A DNA stretch of 64,000 bases from Diaminobutyricimonas sp. LJ205 (GCF_009755725.1 NZ_CP046619.1:1922001-1986000), one strand, 5' to 3'. Shown: positions 43,436 through 53,323, counted from the stretch's first letter. Numbers and translations: made by a program. The notes: generated by a model not told the origin, from the sequence alone.

Positions 43436-44017
43436 ATGGCAACTGATCCTCGCTCCCCGCTGACCGTCGTCGGAGTCTCCGGCAGCCTGCACCGGCCATC
43501 GAAGACGACCGCCCTGGTGACCGAGATCATCGCCGCGGTCGGACGGCAGCACCGGATCGATCCGCACCTTATCGAACTGGACGAACTCGGCCCGCAGCTG
43601 GCCGGCGCCATCCGCCGCGACGAGTTGCCGGACGCGGTCGAGGAGGAATTGCGCCGGATCGAGACGGCCGACCTGCTGGTGGTCGCGAGCCCCGTCTACC
43701 GGGCCTCATTCACCGGGCTGTTCAAGCACTTGTTCGACTTCATCGGCCAGTACGAGCTGGTCGACACGCCGGTGCTGCTGGCAGCCACCGGCGGCAGCGA
43801 CCGGCACGCTCTGATCCTGGAGCACCAGCTGCGCCCGCTGTTCGGCTTCTTCCAGGCGCTCACCCTGCCGCTCGGCGTGTACGCGTGTGACTTGGATTTC
43901 ACCGATTACCGGATCTCGAACCCCGACCTCGCCGAACGCATCGAGACCGCCGTTGCCCGGGGGCTGCCGTTGGTCATCCGCGAACCGGTCACGGTCGACC
44001 GTCCCGCCTGGTGGTGA
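43436..44017 (+). CDS. NAD(P)H-dependent FMN reductase, MsuE-like
   Basis: A 193-residue flavodoxin-fold reductase. The FMN phosphate loop GVSGSLHRPSKTTALV lies near residues 13-28 and the second flavin segment ASPVYRASFTGLFKHLFDFIG near 83-103. The series LLAATGGSDRHALILEHQLRPLFGFF is typical of MsuE/SsuE-type enzymes that feed reduced FMN to two-component monooxygenases. Divergent from the NtaA-like monooxygenase, its likely partner. Confidence 0.88.
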   Translation: MATDPRSPLTVVGVSGSLHRPSKTTALVTEIIAAVGRQHRIDPHLIELDELGPQLAGAIRRDELPDAVEEELRRIETADLLVVASPVYRASFTGLFKHLFDFIGQYELVDTPVLLAATGGSDRHALILEHQLRPLFGFFQALTLPLGVYACDLDFTDYRISNPDLAERIETAVARGLPLVIREPVTVDRPAWW

Positions 44018-44039
44018 GCGCAGGGTCCCGTCCTGGCGT

Positions 44040-44329
44040 TCAGGCGACGCCGTTGAAGCGCCCGATCGGCACCACCATCGGCGAGCCGCAGACCGGGTCG
44101 GCGACGATCTGGCAGGACAGTCCGAACGCGGACTCAACGAGTCCCTCAGTGAGCACCTCGGCAGGCGGACCCGCCGCGACCACTGACCCTTTCGCCATCA
44201 CGATCAGGTGGTCGGCGTAGCGGGCAGCGAGGTTGAGGTCGTGCAGCACCATCGCCAAGGTGGTGCCACGTCCCCTGTTGAGGCCGGTCAGCAGGTCGAG
44301 CACCTCGATCTGATGCGTCACGTCGAGGC
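44040..44329 (-). pseudogene. C-terminal remnant of an iron-siderophore ABC ATPase (FepC-like)
   Basis: About 95 codons match only the end of a FepC-type ATPase: LDVTHQIEVLDLLTGLN, AMVLHDLNLAARYADHLIVM (the H-loop) and VLTEGLVESAFGLSCQIVADPV. The Walker A, signature and Walker B parts are missing. The match stops at 44329, exactly where the transglutaminase gene ends, with the two abutting. The frame stays open upstream only as the opposite reading of that gene. A deletion or rearrangement joined the two. Confidence 0.82.
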
Positions 44330-46531
44330 CTAAGCTGGGACAAGCCTCCTGGCGAAGTTCGGCAGCAGCGACGCGGGCAACAGCAGCGCCAGAAGACGCG
44401 TTCTCGGCCCGTGGCCGGCCTCGAGCCGCGCGATCACTTCGCGGGCGTCGGCGATGCTGATCTCGACGTCGGCCGGGTATGCCCCGTAACTGTGCTCCTC
44501 GACCGCCTGCCGCAGCCGGTCGAGTTGCTCGCCACGCACCTCGCCGATGTCGGCGAGCCTTGAGGCGAACGCGCGTGGGGTCTCGGTGTCGGCGGATCCG
44601 ATACCGAAGTCGATCGCGGTGTCGCGCAGTTCCTGCCACACCCGCTCGGGGTTGCGGCTCAGCAGCCGGCGGGACCTGACGGATCGACGCCAGGATGCCG
44701 GGGCGAAGATCACCAGCAGCGCGGCGGCGATCATCCCGACAGCCCACATCGTCGGACGCCAGTCCACTGCCTGGGGCCCGCCGATCGCGATGTCCTCGTC
44801 GGGGGGCAGGTTCGGGTTGCGCGGCGTCGCCGACGGGACGCCCCCGGCTTCGGGCACCGGCCGCGACTCATCGACGTCGGGAGTCGCGGGGTCGTCGACG
44901 ACCGGTGCCTCGTAGTTCGGCACCACGCCGCGACCGGGGGTCGGCTCGAACGGCACCCAGCCGACCTGGTCGAAGTACAGCTCGGGCCAGGCGTGCATGT
45001 CGTGCGAGGTCACCGCGTAGTACTGCTCGCGGGTCTCTTCGTCGGTGATCAGCTCGCCCGGCAGGAACCCGACCGCCACTCGCGCCGGGATCCCCGCGAC
45101 TCGCGCCATCACGGCCATCGCCGAGGAGAAGTGCACGCAGTAGCCGCTCTTCGCGTCCAGGAAGGTGCCGATCACGTCGATGCCGTTGCCGTCGTAGCCT
45201 TCGTCGACTGGCGCATCCTCCGAGTACTGGAAGTCGCCGCCGCGGAAATAGTCCTGGAGCGCGATCGCCTTCTCGTAGCTGGTGGTGGCCGCCCCGGTGA
45301 CCTCCTCGGTCACTTGCACGATGTTCTCGGGTACGCCCTCCGGCAACGCGGTGAACTCGGCAACGTTGTCAGGCACGGTCGCGCCGGCGGCGAGCAGCTG
45401 CTCGGCTGTGGGCCGCAGCCAGGCGCTCTCGACCTCGTATTCCTGCCAGCGGATGTAGGCGTTGTCGGCGCGGATGGCGAGGCCGTCCGGTTCCCAGAAC
45501 CAGTTGCCCTCGAGGCCGGTCACCGAACTCGGCGGATATGGCACGGGCAGCCACCGGCCGACGATCGCGTCGACCTGGACGGCGGTGGTGACATTCTCGC
45601 GCACGACCTCGTCGGAGAGGCCCGGCGGTGACGCGATCGCGTCGACGGTGTTGTCGCGGTCGGGAATGACGCCCGCGGGCTCCCAATCCAGTCCTTCGAA
45701 GCTGTCGAGGGTCACCATCCGCAGGTAGTGCCCGGACTCGCGGCTGGTGATGTAGCGCAGGGCGAACACGGGGTCGGAACGCCGCAGGTCCTGGCCGAGG
45801 TTGACCAGCGGGTTCACCCCCACCTGCAGCCCGGGGGCGGTTCCCGGGCGGGTTCCTTCTGGCCGCAACCCGCCGAGCACCGGGGCGACGATCAGGCTCG
45901 CGGCGACGACGGCGGCGCCGACGGCGATCGCCGAGGACGCCTGCGGTCGTCGTTTGTCGACCCAGAGCACGAGCAACCAGGCAAGGGCGGTCGCTGCGAA
46001 GGTCATCGCGGAGGTCAGTTCCGCCTGCACGATGCTCGGGATGGCCACCACGACGAGGAGCGGCAGTCCGGTCAGCGCGGGAGCGCGCAGCGTGATCGCG
46101 AAGAGATCCATCGCAACGGCGAGAAGTCCGATGCCGAGGCCGATGATCAGCAGCATCCCCTCGTCCGCTTCCGCGGGCACGATCTCCTCGGCGATCGTGA
46201 CCCGGCCGATCTGAATCAGCTCATCGAACCGCTCGAACGTGTCGGGAGTCGGAATCAGGCCGAGGATCGCGGTGTCTCCGCCGAAGCGGACCACCAGCAG
46301 CAGGAGAACGGCGGCGGCTCCACCGAGCGCGGGAAGGATGAAGCTGCGAGTGAACCGACGAAGGATGCCGGTCGTGCCGAGCGCCAGCAACAAACTGGTG
46401 ACCGCCATCAGCCACCAGTCCCAACCGGCGAGCGCGCTGGACAGCCCGGTCACGGCGACGATCAAGGCCAGGGCCAGCGCCCCGGTCATCGGCCAGTTCT
46501 CGCGGCGTCCGCGTCGCTCAGACGAGGCCAT
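44330..46531 (-). CDS. Membrane transglutaminase-like protein (TgpA family)
   Basis: A 733-residue membrane protein starting at ATG 46531, with GGGGG just upstream; it overlaps the DUF58 stop by 14 nt. An N-terminal block of about six hydrophobic segments is followed by an extracytoplasmic transglutaminase-like domain. Its cysteine is in SGYCVHFSSAMAVMARVAGI near residue 465, its histidine in TSHDMHAWPELYF near 505 and an aspartate follows in the fold. Then come a helix near 610-628 and a C-terminal cytosolic region. Together with MoxR and DUF58 this is a widespread trio of unknown exact role, tied to cell-envelope processes. Confidence 0.9.
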   Translation of the reverse strand: MASSERRGRRENWPMTGALALALIVAVTGLSSALAGWDWWLMAVTSLLLALGTTGILRRFTRSFILPALGGAAAVLLLLVVRFGGDTAILGLIPTPDTFERFDELIQIGRVTIAEEIVPAEADEGMLLIIGLGIGLLAVAMDLFAITLRAPALTGLPLLVVVAIPSIVQAELTSAMTFAATALAWLLVLWVDKRRPQASSAIAVGAAVVAASLIVAPVLGGLRPEGTRPGTAPGLQVGVNPLVNLGQDLRRSDPVFALRYITSRESGHYLRMVTLDSFEGLDWEPAGVIPDRDNTVDAIASPPGLSDEVVRENVTTAVQVDAIVGRWLPVPYPPSSVTGLEGNWFWEPDGLAIRADNAYIRWQEYEVESAWLRPTAEQLLAAGATVPDNVAEFTALPEGVPENIVQVTEEVTGAATTSYEKAIALQDYFRGGDFQYSEDAPVDEGYDGNGIDVIGTFLDAKSGYCVHFSSAMAVMARVAGIPARVAVGFLPGELITDEETREQYYAVTSHDMHAWPELYFDQVGWVPFEPTPGRGVVPNYEAPVVDDPATPDVDESRPVPEAGGVPSATPRNPNLPPDEDIAIGGPQAVDWRPTMWAVGMIAAALLVIFAPASWRRSVRSRRLLSRNPERVWQELRDTAIDFGIGSADTETPRAFASRLADIGEVRGEQLDRLRQAVEEHSYGAYPADVEISIADAREVIARLEAGHGPRTRLLALLLPASLLPNFARRLVPA

Positions 46532-47786
46532 GGACGCCCCCTGTCTCAGCGAGAGCCGCGGTCCAGGCATCGCCCGGGGCGACATCCGGAGTGACCTCGA
46601 TGCAGTGCCAGCCGGCGTCCATCAAAGTGCGGGAGGGCGTGTCATCCAGTCCGCGGACGACGAAGGCGAGCGCGAGGTCATACGGGCGGCGCTGGCTGGT
46701 CAGCCAGTCGAGGGTGTGCTGGTCGGGGTTCGAGACCAGCGCGAACACCGGGCCCCGCGCCCCGGGTTGCTCGTCATTGACGTAGCCCTGGCCTTCGGTT
46801 GGTGAGACCAGGCCAATGCCGGCCAGGCTGATCAGGAAGGCATGGTCGGTGCCGGACCATTCCTGGGCGTCTCCGAGCGGCGCGACCTGGCCGACCCCGG
46901 TCTCGACGATGTGCACGCGGTACCCGGCGGTGTGCAGGTGCACGCCGAGAGAGGCCAGCATGGAGACGACCCATTCGAACGGTTCGTTCTCCACATCGGG
47001 ATCATCGAGCAAGCCGCGCTGGCCGTAGCCCGCGAACAGGGTGTCGACGATGATGCGAGCCTCGGGGTAGGTGCGCTGCTCCTCCTGGCGCACCATCAGC
47101 TCACCCTGGCGGGCGGAGGCCCTCCAGTGCACGCGGCGCAACGCGTCGCCGGCCCGGTACTCCCGGGTCATCAGGTCATCGTCGTTGCCGGATGCCCGGC
47201 GTTGGATGAGTTGAGCGGCGCCGTCGCCTTCGGCGAGCACCAGGCCGGTGTCGGGCAGGATCACCGCGGGGGGCGTGACGATGATGCGCTCGGTGTCGGC
47301 GATCGTACGCCAGGAGTGCACCAGCCCGAACGGGTCGCCGTAGTCGATTGTCAACGGTCCGACGTCAAAGATCCCTCGGCGCGGTGGCCGCAACCGGTAT
47401 TCGATGGTGGCGGTACGCCGTGGGGCGATCGGCCGCAGAATCTCGACCGGTGTCTGGTACGGCGCCCAGGGCAGCAGTTCGCTCCAACGCATCTGTGGGG
47501 TCGGCGCGGTGCCGCGATTGCGCAGGCTCAGGGTGCCGTGCGCTTCCTGCCCTGCGCTCAGGTAGGTGTGGTGAAAGTCACGACCGGTCTGCAAACGGGG
47601 GCGCCGCATGTGGATGTAGACCAGCGCGCCCAGCACCAGTAGCGCCGCGAACGCCGCGATGTAAAACATTTCGAGTCGGCTGGACGCGAAGCCGCTCACC
47701 AAGGCGACGGCCGCGACGAAGACCAGCGCCCAGCCGCGCCTGCTCAGTCGGGTGAGCCGGCGCCGGAGGGAAGCCGAGCGGGCCAC
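46518..47786 (-). CDS. DUF58 domain protein
   Basis: A 422-residue protein with two N-terminal hydrophobic segments near residues 18-52, a beta-rich middle and the DUF58 signature YRAGDALRRVHWRASARQGELMVRQEE near residues 207-233, followed by a von Willebrand-A-like region. It lies between moxR and the transglutaminase gene, 2 nt after moxR. In such trios the MoxR ATPase is thought to act on the DUF58/VWA-like partner. Confidence 0.9.
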   Translation of the reverse strand: MARSASLRRRLTRLSRRGWALVFVAAVALVSGFASSRLEMFYIAAFAALLVLGALVYIHMRRPRLQTGRDFHHTYLSAGQEAHGTLSLRNRGTAPTPQMRWSELLPWAPYQTPVEILRPIAPRRTATIEYRLRPPRRGIFDVGPLTIDYGDPFGLVHSWRTIADTERIIVTPPAVILPDTGLVLAEGDGAAQLIQRRASGNDDDLMTREYRAGDALRRVHWRASARQGELMVRQEEQRTYPEARIIVDTLFAGYGQRGLLDDPDVENEPFEWVVSMLASLGVHLHTAGYRVHIVETGVGQVAPLGDAQEWSGTDHAFLISLAGIGLVSPTEGQGYVNDEQPGARGPVFALVSNPDQHTLDWLTSQRRPYDLALAFVVRGLDDTPSRTLMDAGWHCIEVTPDVAPGDAWTAALAETGGVHGLV

Positions 47787-47788
47787 GG

Positions 47789-48808
47789 CTAGACAGCGCC
47801 GAGCGGAACGGGGGTCTCGGCGAGGATGCGGCGGATGATGTCGCCGACCGACGCTGTGCCGAGCAGGCTTGAGCCGCCGACGGCGGAGCGTCCGATCGGG
47901 ATGAGCCGGTGCCCGAACACGGTCACGGCCAGGGCGTCGATATCGTCGGGAAGGACGAACTCGCGACCATCGAGGGCGGCGCGCGCCTTGGCTGCCCGCA
48001 CCAGCTGCAGTGTGGCCCGCGGACTCGCACCGAGCCGCAGTTCCCTGTCGACGCGGGTGGCCTGCGCGATCGCAACGGTGTACTGCTCGACCGCGGTGCT
48101 GACGAACACGTGTCGCGCGGCCTGGATCATGCGGCCCAGTTCGGTGATCGACACCACGGGTTCAACGTTGTCCAGCGGGCTTTCGATGTCACGAGTGCGC
48201 AGCAGCGCCACTTCGCTTGCGGCATCCGGATAACCCATCGACACGCGCGCCATGAACCGGTCGCGCTGCGCCTCGGGGAGGGCGTAGGTGCCTTCCATCT
48301 CGATCGGGTTCTGCGTCGCGATGACGGTGAACGGGGCGGCGAGCGGGTAGGTGGCGCCGTCGACGGTGACCTGGCGTTCCTCCATGCTCTCCAGCAGGGC
48401 GGACTGGGTCTTCGGGCTTGCCCGGTTGATCTCGTCGCCGATGACGAGGTTCGCGAAGATCGGGCCGGGCTTGAACTCGAACTCACGATCGGCCTGGTTG
48501 TAGACCGAGACGCCCGTGATGTCGCTGGGCAGCAGGTCGGGGGTGAACTGGATGCGCGACACCGAGCAGTCGACGCTGCGCGCGAGCGCCCGGGCGAGCA
48601 TGGTCTTGCCGACACCCGGCACATCCTCAATGAGCAGGTGGCCCTCGGCCAGCAGTACGGTCAGCGCGATGGTCACGGCGTCCCGCTTGCCGTCGATGAC
48701 GGTCTCAACGGCCGACACGATTCCCGCACTCAGTCGCTGAAACTCGTCGATGGGCATCAGGTCGGGTGTCCGGTGCGACGTCGGGGCAGCCGCGGGCAAG
48801 CTATTCAC
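47789..48808 (-). CDS. MoxR family AAA+ ATPase
   Basis: A 339-residue AAA+ chaperone-like ATPase. Walker A EDVPGVGKTMLARAL lies near residue 62, the pore or insert region ITGVSVYN near 96, Walker B NLVIGDEINRASPKTQSALLESMEE near 119 and sensor region TVIATQNPIEMEGTYALPEAQRDRF near 163. A shorter start at MPIDEF (48757) is also possible. It follows cofE by 14 nt, so it may share its promoter with F420 genes, which seems a matter of position. Confidence 0.94.
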   Translation of the reverse strand: MNSLPAAAPTSHRTPDLMPIDEFQRLSAGIVSAVETVIDGKRDAVTIALTVLLAEGHLLIEDVPGVGKTMLARALARSVDCSVSRIQFTPDLLPSDITGVSVYNQADREFEFKPGPIFANLVIGDEINRASPKTQSALLESMEERQVTVDGATYPLAAPFTVIATQNPIEMEGTYALPEAQRDRFMARVSMGYPDAASEVALLRTRDIESPLDNVEPVVSITELGRMIQAARHVFVSTAVEQYTVAIAQATRVDRELRLGASPRATLQLVRAAKARAALDGREFVLPDDIDALAVTVFGHRLIPIGRSAVGGSSLLGTASVGDIIRRILAETPVPLGAV

Positions 48809-48822
48809 AAAACTGAGTCTGC

Positions 48823-49611
48823 CTACACAGCCGGTTCCGCGCTACCCCCGGTTTCCTGAGACTGTGCGGATCGACCGGCTTCGAATCCCGCCCGCCAGGC
48901 CTCCTCGGTGCCCAGCCGGAACATGTCGTGCTCGGCGGGACGCACAATCGACCGGGCTCCCGGCTCGTCGAAACCGCCCACCAGCCGGCCGAGTCCGCGC
49001 ACGACCGCCACCGGGTTCTGTGAGGTCTTGCCCTTCACCAGGTCGGCTGCGGCGGCGATTTCATCGGCAACGGCGGTGAGCGTGACGTTCAGCGCCCGGC
49101 CGGCGGCGTCAACCGAGCCGCGCAGGTCATCGAGCACTCGCACGCCGGCTGCGCCGATGGCGACATCCGTCTGACCCACACGCCAGGGACGGCCGAGGGT
49201 GTCGGTGATCACGACCCCGATCCGAAGGCCGAAGCGGGCACGCAACTGCTCGGCGATCACGCGGGCGGAGGCATCCGGGTCCGCCGGCAGCAGCAGGACG
49301 GTGCCGTCGGCGGTGTTGCTGGCGTCGACGCCCGCGGCGGCGGCGACGATCCCGAGCGGGTTCTCGACGATGCGGGTCACTCCCCCGGGATACTCGCGGG
49401 TGGCCACGACCCGCACCGTTTGCTCGGTGATCGCCTGTTCCCGGTCGGCCGCGGCGACCTGCCGCCCTTCAGCCTTGGAGATGATCTTCGAGGTGACGGC
49501 GAGGATGTCGCCGTCCTCGAGCAGCCCGTCGGCGGCATCGCCGATCAGCGCGGCGACGTCATCGCCTGGCGCGATCTCGGGGATGCCGCTGAGGGCGAAG
49601 ACGGTGATCAT
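48823..49611 (-). CDS. cofE: Coenzyme F420-0:L-glutamate ligase, CofE
   Basis: A 262-residue enzyme that adds glutamates to F420-0 with GTP. Conserved blocks are [18 protein letters not shown] near residues 35-52, [22 protein letters not shown] near 135-156 and [14 protein letters not shown] near 200. It is CofE alone and does not carry the nitroreductase-like C-terminal domain of mycobacterial FbiB, so if dehydro-F420-0 is made the reductase must be elsewhere. It overlaps the upstream F420 oxidoreductase stop by 4 nt. Confidence 0.93.
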   Translation of the reverse strand: MITVFALSGIPEIAPGDDVAALIGDAADGLLEDGDILAVTSKIISKAEGRQVAAADREQAITEQTVRVVATREYPGGVTRIVENPLGIVAAAAGVDASNTADGTVLLLPADPDASARVIAEQLRARFGLRIGVVITDTLGRPWRVGQTDVAIGAAGVRVLDDLRGSVDAAGRALNVTLTAVADEIAAAADLVKGKTSQNPVAVVRGLGRLVGGFDEPGARSIVRPAEHDMFRLGTEEAWRAGFEAGRSAQSQETGGSAEPAV

Positions 49612-50606
49612 CGGCTAAGCCTCGGCAGCACATCGCGGCCGAAGACCTCGATCCACTCGCGCTGGTTGCGGCCGACGTTGTGCAGGTAGATCGCGTCGAA
49701 GCCGAGGTCGGCGAAGCGCTGGATGTGTGCACGGTGCACGTCGGGGTCGCTGGAGACCACCATCCGGCCTTCGAAGTCTTCGGGTCGCACCAGTTTCGCC
49801 ATCTGTTCCAGTTCGAACGGGCTGCGGATGTCGCCCTTCGGGAAGCGCATTCCGCCGTTCGGCCATTCGTGGAGGGCGTTGCGCATCGCCTCCTCGTCGG
49901 TCGGCGCCCAGGACAGGTGCAGCTGCAGCACCTTGCGGCCGGGAGCCTTGCCGGCTTCGCGGGCGCCCTCGGCGAACCGGGCGAACAGGCTGGCGATCTT
50001 CTCCGGCGGCGCGCCGACGGTGATCAGGCCGTCCACGGTCTTGCCTGCCCGCTTCGCGGTGACCGGACCGGCCGTGGCGACGTAGATCGGCGGTGGCGTG
50101 GCCGGGCTGGTCCACAGCCGGGTGGTTTCCAGCTTGTAGTACTGACCGTTGTGCTTGACCTCCCGGCCGGAGATGCCCGAGCCGAACAGTTTGCGGATGA
50201 TCTCGATCGCCTCGAACATCCGGTTGATCCGCTCCGGCGGTTCGGGCCAGTACTGTCCGACCACGTGCTCATTGATGGCCTCGCCCGAGCCGATGCCCAG
50301 CCAGTGCCTGCCCGGGTACATCGCGGCCAGGGTGGCGCTGGCCTGGGCGACCATCGCCGGGTGGTAGCGGAAGGTGGGAGCGGTCACGCCTGGCCCCATG
50401 TCCCCGGTGGTGCGTTCGCCGATCGCCGTCAGCACGTTCCAGACGAAGGAACTCTGGCCCTGTTGCGGGACCCACGGTTGGAAGTGGTCGGCGGCCATCA
50501 CGCCGGAGAAGCCGTGGCTTTCGGCGTACTGGCTCAGTTCGACGGCCTCCAGCGGCGGGAACTGCTCCAGCATGGCGGCGTAGCCGATCTGCAGGCCTGC
50601 CGCCAT
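49608..50606 (-). CDS. F420-dependent oxidoreductase, G6PDH family (TIGR03557-like)
   Basis: A 332-residue LLM-fold enzyme. It has [37 protein letters not shown] near residue 36, [18 protein letters not shown] and [12 protein letters not shown] near 107, and the late [22 protein letters not shown]. These match the F420-dependent glucose-6-phosphate dehydrogenase group, in which the N-terminal HF and GSGE...NEH regions hold F420. ATG 50606 is one base after the coaD stop, and the end overlaps cofE. It could be the enzyme that supplies reduced F420 from glucose 6-phosphate. Substrate specificity is not proven. Confidence 0.88.
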   Translation of the reverse strand: MAAGLQIGYAAMLEQFPPLEAVELSQYAESHGFSGVMAADHFQPWVPQQGQSSFVWNVLTAIGERTTGDMGPGVTAPTFRYHPAMVAQASATLAAMYPGRHWLGIGSGEAINEHVVGQYWPEPPERINRMFEAIEIIRKLFGSGISGREVKHNGQYYKLETTRLWTSPATPPPIYVATAGPVTAKRAGKTVDGLITVGAPPEKIASLFARFAEGAREAGKAPGRKVLQLHLSWAPTDEEAMRNALHEWPNGGMRFPKGDIRSPFELEQMAKLVRPEDFEGRMVVSSDPDVHRAHIQRFADLGFDAIYLHNVGRNQREWIEVFGRDVLPRLSR

Positions 50607-50607
50607 G

Positions 50608-51096
50608 TCAGGATGCCGGGGTTTGGAGAAACTCCGCAACCGGCGTCGGCACGTATGGGCTGACGTCGCCGCCGAGCGCGGCGACCTGCCGCACGAGCGA
50701 ACTGGACACGTGCGCGTGCGCCGGGTCGGGCAGCATGAACACGGTCTCGACGCCGGCCAGGTTGCGGTTGACGATCGCCATGGGTGTTTCGTAGGCGACA
50801 TCCACCTGCGATCGGATGCCCTTGACGATGACGCTGGCTCCGACATCCGTGCAGTAGTCGACCAGCAGGCCGACGCTCCAGCTGGTGACGACGATGTTGC
50901 CCCGCATGCCGGCCTGGCGCACCGACTCGGTGAGCAGGCTGACCCGCTGGGCGATCGGCAGCAGCGCGGACTTGTCGGGGTTGTGCACCACCAGCACGTG
51001 CAACTCGTCAAACAGGCCGGCGGCCCGTTCGATGACGTCGAGGTGTCCGAGGGTGACCGGGTCGAAGGACCCAGGAACGACAGCGATCCGGCTCAT
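50608..51096 (-). CDS. coaD: Phosphopantetheine adenylyltransferase
   Basis: A 162-residue CoA biosynthesis enzyme: 4'-phosphopantetheine plus ATP to dephospho-CoA. The nucleotidyltransferase motif [10 protein letters not shown] lies at residues 9-18, [14 protein letters not shown] near 89 and the SSSLVRQVA motif near 130. Next to recG and rsmD, as in other actinobacteria, and followed after one base by the F420 oxidoreductase. Confidence 0.96.
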   Translation of the reverse strand: MSRIAVVPGSFDPVTLGHLDVIERAAGLFDELHVLVVHNPDKSALLPIAQRVSLLTESVRQAGMRGNIVVTSWSVGLLVDYCTDVGASVIVKGIRSQVDVAYETPMAIVNRNLAGVETVFMLPDPAHAHVSSSLVRQVAALGGDVSPYVPTPVAEFLQTPAS

Positions 51097-51157
51097 TCCG
51101 CCAGATTACACAGGGAATGTCTCAAGTTTTCTGCATGGGCGTCCGGATGTCGCCCGG

Positions 51158-53323
51158 TTACGCCTTGGCGAGGAAGGATTGTTCGGTTTCGTCGAGGCGG
51201 CGTTCAAGGGCTGCCCGCAGCGCCGGATGCCTGGCCAGGGTGGGGTCGCCATCGATCACACCGGCCGCGAGCTCGCGGGCGTCGGAGATCAGGTCGCCGT
51301 CCTTGGCCACACGCAGCAGCCGGAGGCTGGAGCGTCCGCCGGACTGGATGCTGCCGAGCACGTCGCCCTCGCGGCGCAGCTCGAGATCGACCTGCGCGAG
51401 TTCGAAGCCGTCGAGGGTTGCCGCGACCGCGTCGACCCGTTCGCGAGCGAGGCTGCCCTGCTCGGCGCGGGTGACGAACAGGCACAGCCCGGGCACGCTG
51501 CCGCGGCCGACCCGTCCGCGCAGCTGGTGCAGTTGGGAGACACCGAAACGGTCGGCGTCGAGGATCACCATCGTCGACGCGTTCGGCACGTCGACGCCGA
51601 CCTCGATCACCGTGGTGGCGACCAGGACGTCGATCGCGCCATCGGCGAAGGCGCGCATGATCTGGTCTTTCTCGTCGCTGGTCATCCGGCCGTGCAGCAT
51701 CTCGATGCGCCGTCCGGCGAGAACCGGGTTCGCGCGCAGGCTCGCGGTGACCTCGGTGACGTTCGCGGCGGGGGTCGCCGGCTCGTCGTCGACCGGTTCA
51801 CCGTCATCCTCGCGCGCCGGCGGCTTGCCCTGCACCTGCGGTTCGATGGCCGGGCAGACCACGAAGGCCTGCCGCCCCTGCGCGAGTTCTTCGGCGGTGC
51901 GTTCCCAGACCCGGCCGATCCAGTGCGGTTTCTCGGCGAGCGGCGACACGAACGAGGCGATCGGGATGCGGCCGGCCGGCAGCTGCGCGATGGTGGACAC
52001 GTCCAGGTCACCGAACACGGTCATCGCAACCGTGCGTGGGATCGGGGTGGCGGTGAGCACCAGCACGTGCGGCGGGGTGACGCCCTTCTGCCGGAGCGCC
52101 TCGCGCTGGTCGACGCCGAACCGGTGCTGTTCATCGACGACGACCAGACCCAGGTCGGCGAAGCTCACCTTCTCGCCAAGCAGGGCGTGGGTTCCGACGA
52201 TGATGCGCGCGCTGCCCACGGCGGCGGCGAGCAGCGCCTTGCGGCGTTCCGCGGCGGTCAGCTGCCCGGTGATCAGGGTCGGCCGCAATTCGGCGGCCAG
52301 GTCTGGGCCGAGGGTCTTCACGATCGAGCGCAGGTGCTGCGCGGCGAGCACCTCGGTGGGCGCAAGCAGCGCCGACTGCCCACCGGTGTCGGCGACGGAG
52401 AGCATCGCCCGCAGCGCGACCAGGGTCTTGCCCGAGCCGACCTCCCCCTGCACCAGCCGGTTCATCGGCGTCTCGGCGGCCAGGTCGCGGGCGATCTCGT
52501 CGCCGACCAGACGCTGGTCGTCGGTCAGCTGGAACGGCATGGACTCGTCGAAGCCGGTGGCCAACCGTCCGGGCAGCCGTGGGATCGCCGGTCGCTCACG
52601 CAGCGCGGCACGCTGGGCGAGCAGCGCGGTCTGCAGCACGAACGCCTCCTGGAAGCGCAGCGTCTTGCGCGCGGCGCGCCAGTCGGCATCCTTCTCGGGG
52701 CGGTGCAGCAGTTCGAGCGCGCGGCGGAAGTCGAGCAGCCCGCGCTCGGCACGCACCACCTCGGGTACCGGATCGTCAAGCGGCGGCAGTGTGTCGAGGA
52801 CCACCCCGACCGCGTTCTGGATCTGCCAGGACTTCACCGTCGAGGTGGCCGGGTAGATGGAAATCGGCTGCGTCGCCCACTTGGCCGCGGCATCAACGCC
52901 GACCGCCGCACTGTCTTCAAACAACTGGTAATCGGGGTGCGCGAGCTGCCTGACGCCTTTGTACTGGCTCACCTTGCCGGCGAAGATGCCGCGAACTCCC
53001 GGCTTGAGCTCGTTCTCTCGCCATTTTTGGTTGAAGAAGGTGAGGGTCAGGATGCCCCGGCCGTCGCTGATCTTCGCATCGAGGATCGAGCCCTTGCGGT
53101 TCTTCATCGTGCGGGTCGCCACCTGGAGCACCTCGGCGACGATGGTGACGCTCGCGTCCAGCTCGAGTTCCTCAAGCGCGGTCAGCTCGCCCCGGCGGGC
53201 GTAACGGCGCGGGTAGTGGCTGAGCAGGTCGCCGATCGTGCGCAGCCCGAGACCCTTCTCGAAGGCGTTCGCCGTGCGGCCGCCGAGCGCTTCGGAGAGC
53301 TTGGCATCGAGCGGGGAGGTCAC
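51158..53323 (-). CDS. recG: ATP-dependent DNA helicase RecG
   Basis: A 721-residue helicase that regresses stalled forks and processes Holliday junctions. An N-terminal wedge/OB domain (LSHYPRRYARRGELTAL... near residue 33) is followed by the helicase core: Walker A GEVGSGKTLVALRA near 290, DEQH box VVVDEQHRFGVDQR near 394, TATPIPRTVAM near 419 and the TRG-like QLRGRVGRGSVPGLC near 610. A D/E-rich loop (APPAREDDGEPVDDEPATPAA) is inserted after VCPAIEPQVQG near residues 505-525. Confidence 0.96.
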   Translation of the reverse strand: MTSPLDAKLSEALGGRTANAFEKGLGLRTIGDLLSHYPRRYARRGELTALEELELDASVTIVAEVLQVATRTMKNRKGSILDAKISDGRGILTLTFFNQKWRENELKPGVRGIFAGKVSQYKGVRQLAHPDYQLFEDSAAVGVDAAAKWATQPISIYPATSTVKSWQIQNAVGVVLDTLPPLDDPVPEVVRAERGLLDFRRALELLHRPEKDADWRAARKTLRFQEAFVLQTALLAQRAALRERPAIPRLPGRLATGFDESMPFQLTDDQRLVGDEIARDLAAETPMNRLVQGEVGSGKTLVALRAMLSVADTGGQSALLAPTEVLAAQHLRSIVKTLGPDLAAELRPTLITGQLTAAERRKALLAAAVGSARIIVGTHALLGEKVSFADLGLVVVDEQHRFGVDQREALRQKGVTPPHVLVLTATPIPRTVAMTVFGDLDVSTIAQLPAGRIPIASFVSPLAEKPHWIGRVWERTAEELAQGRQAFVVCPAIEPQVQGKPPAREDDGEPVDDEPATPAANVTEVTASLRANPVLAGRRIEMLHGRMTSDEKDQIMRAFADGAIDVLVATTVIEVGVDVPNASTMVILDADRFGVSQLHQLRGRVGRGSVPGLCLFVTRAEQGSLARERVDAVAATLDGFELAQVDLELRREGDVLGSIQSGGRSSLRLLRVAKDGDLISDARELAAGVIDGDPTLARHPALRAALERRLDETEQSFLAKA

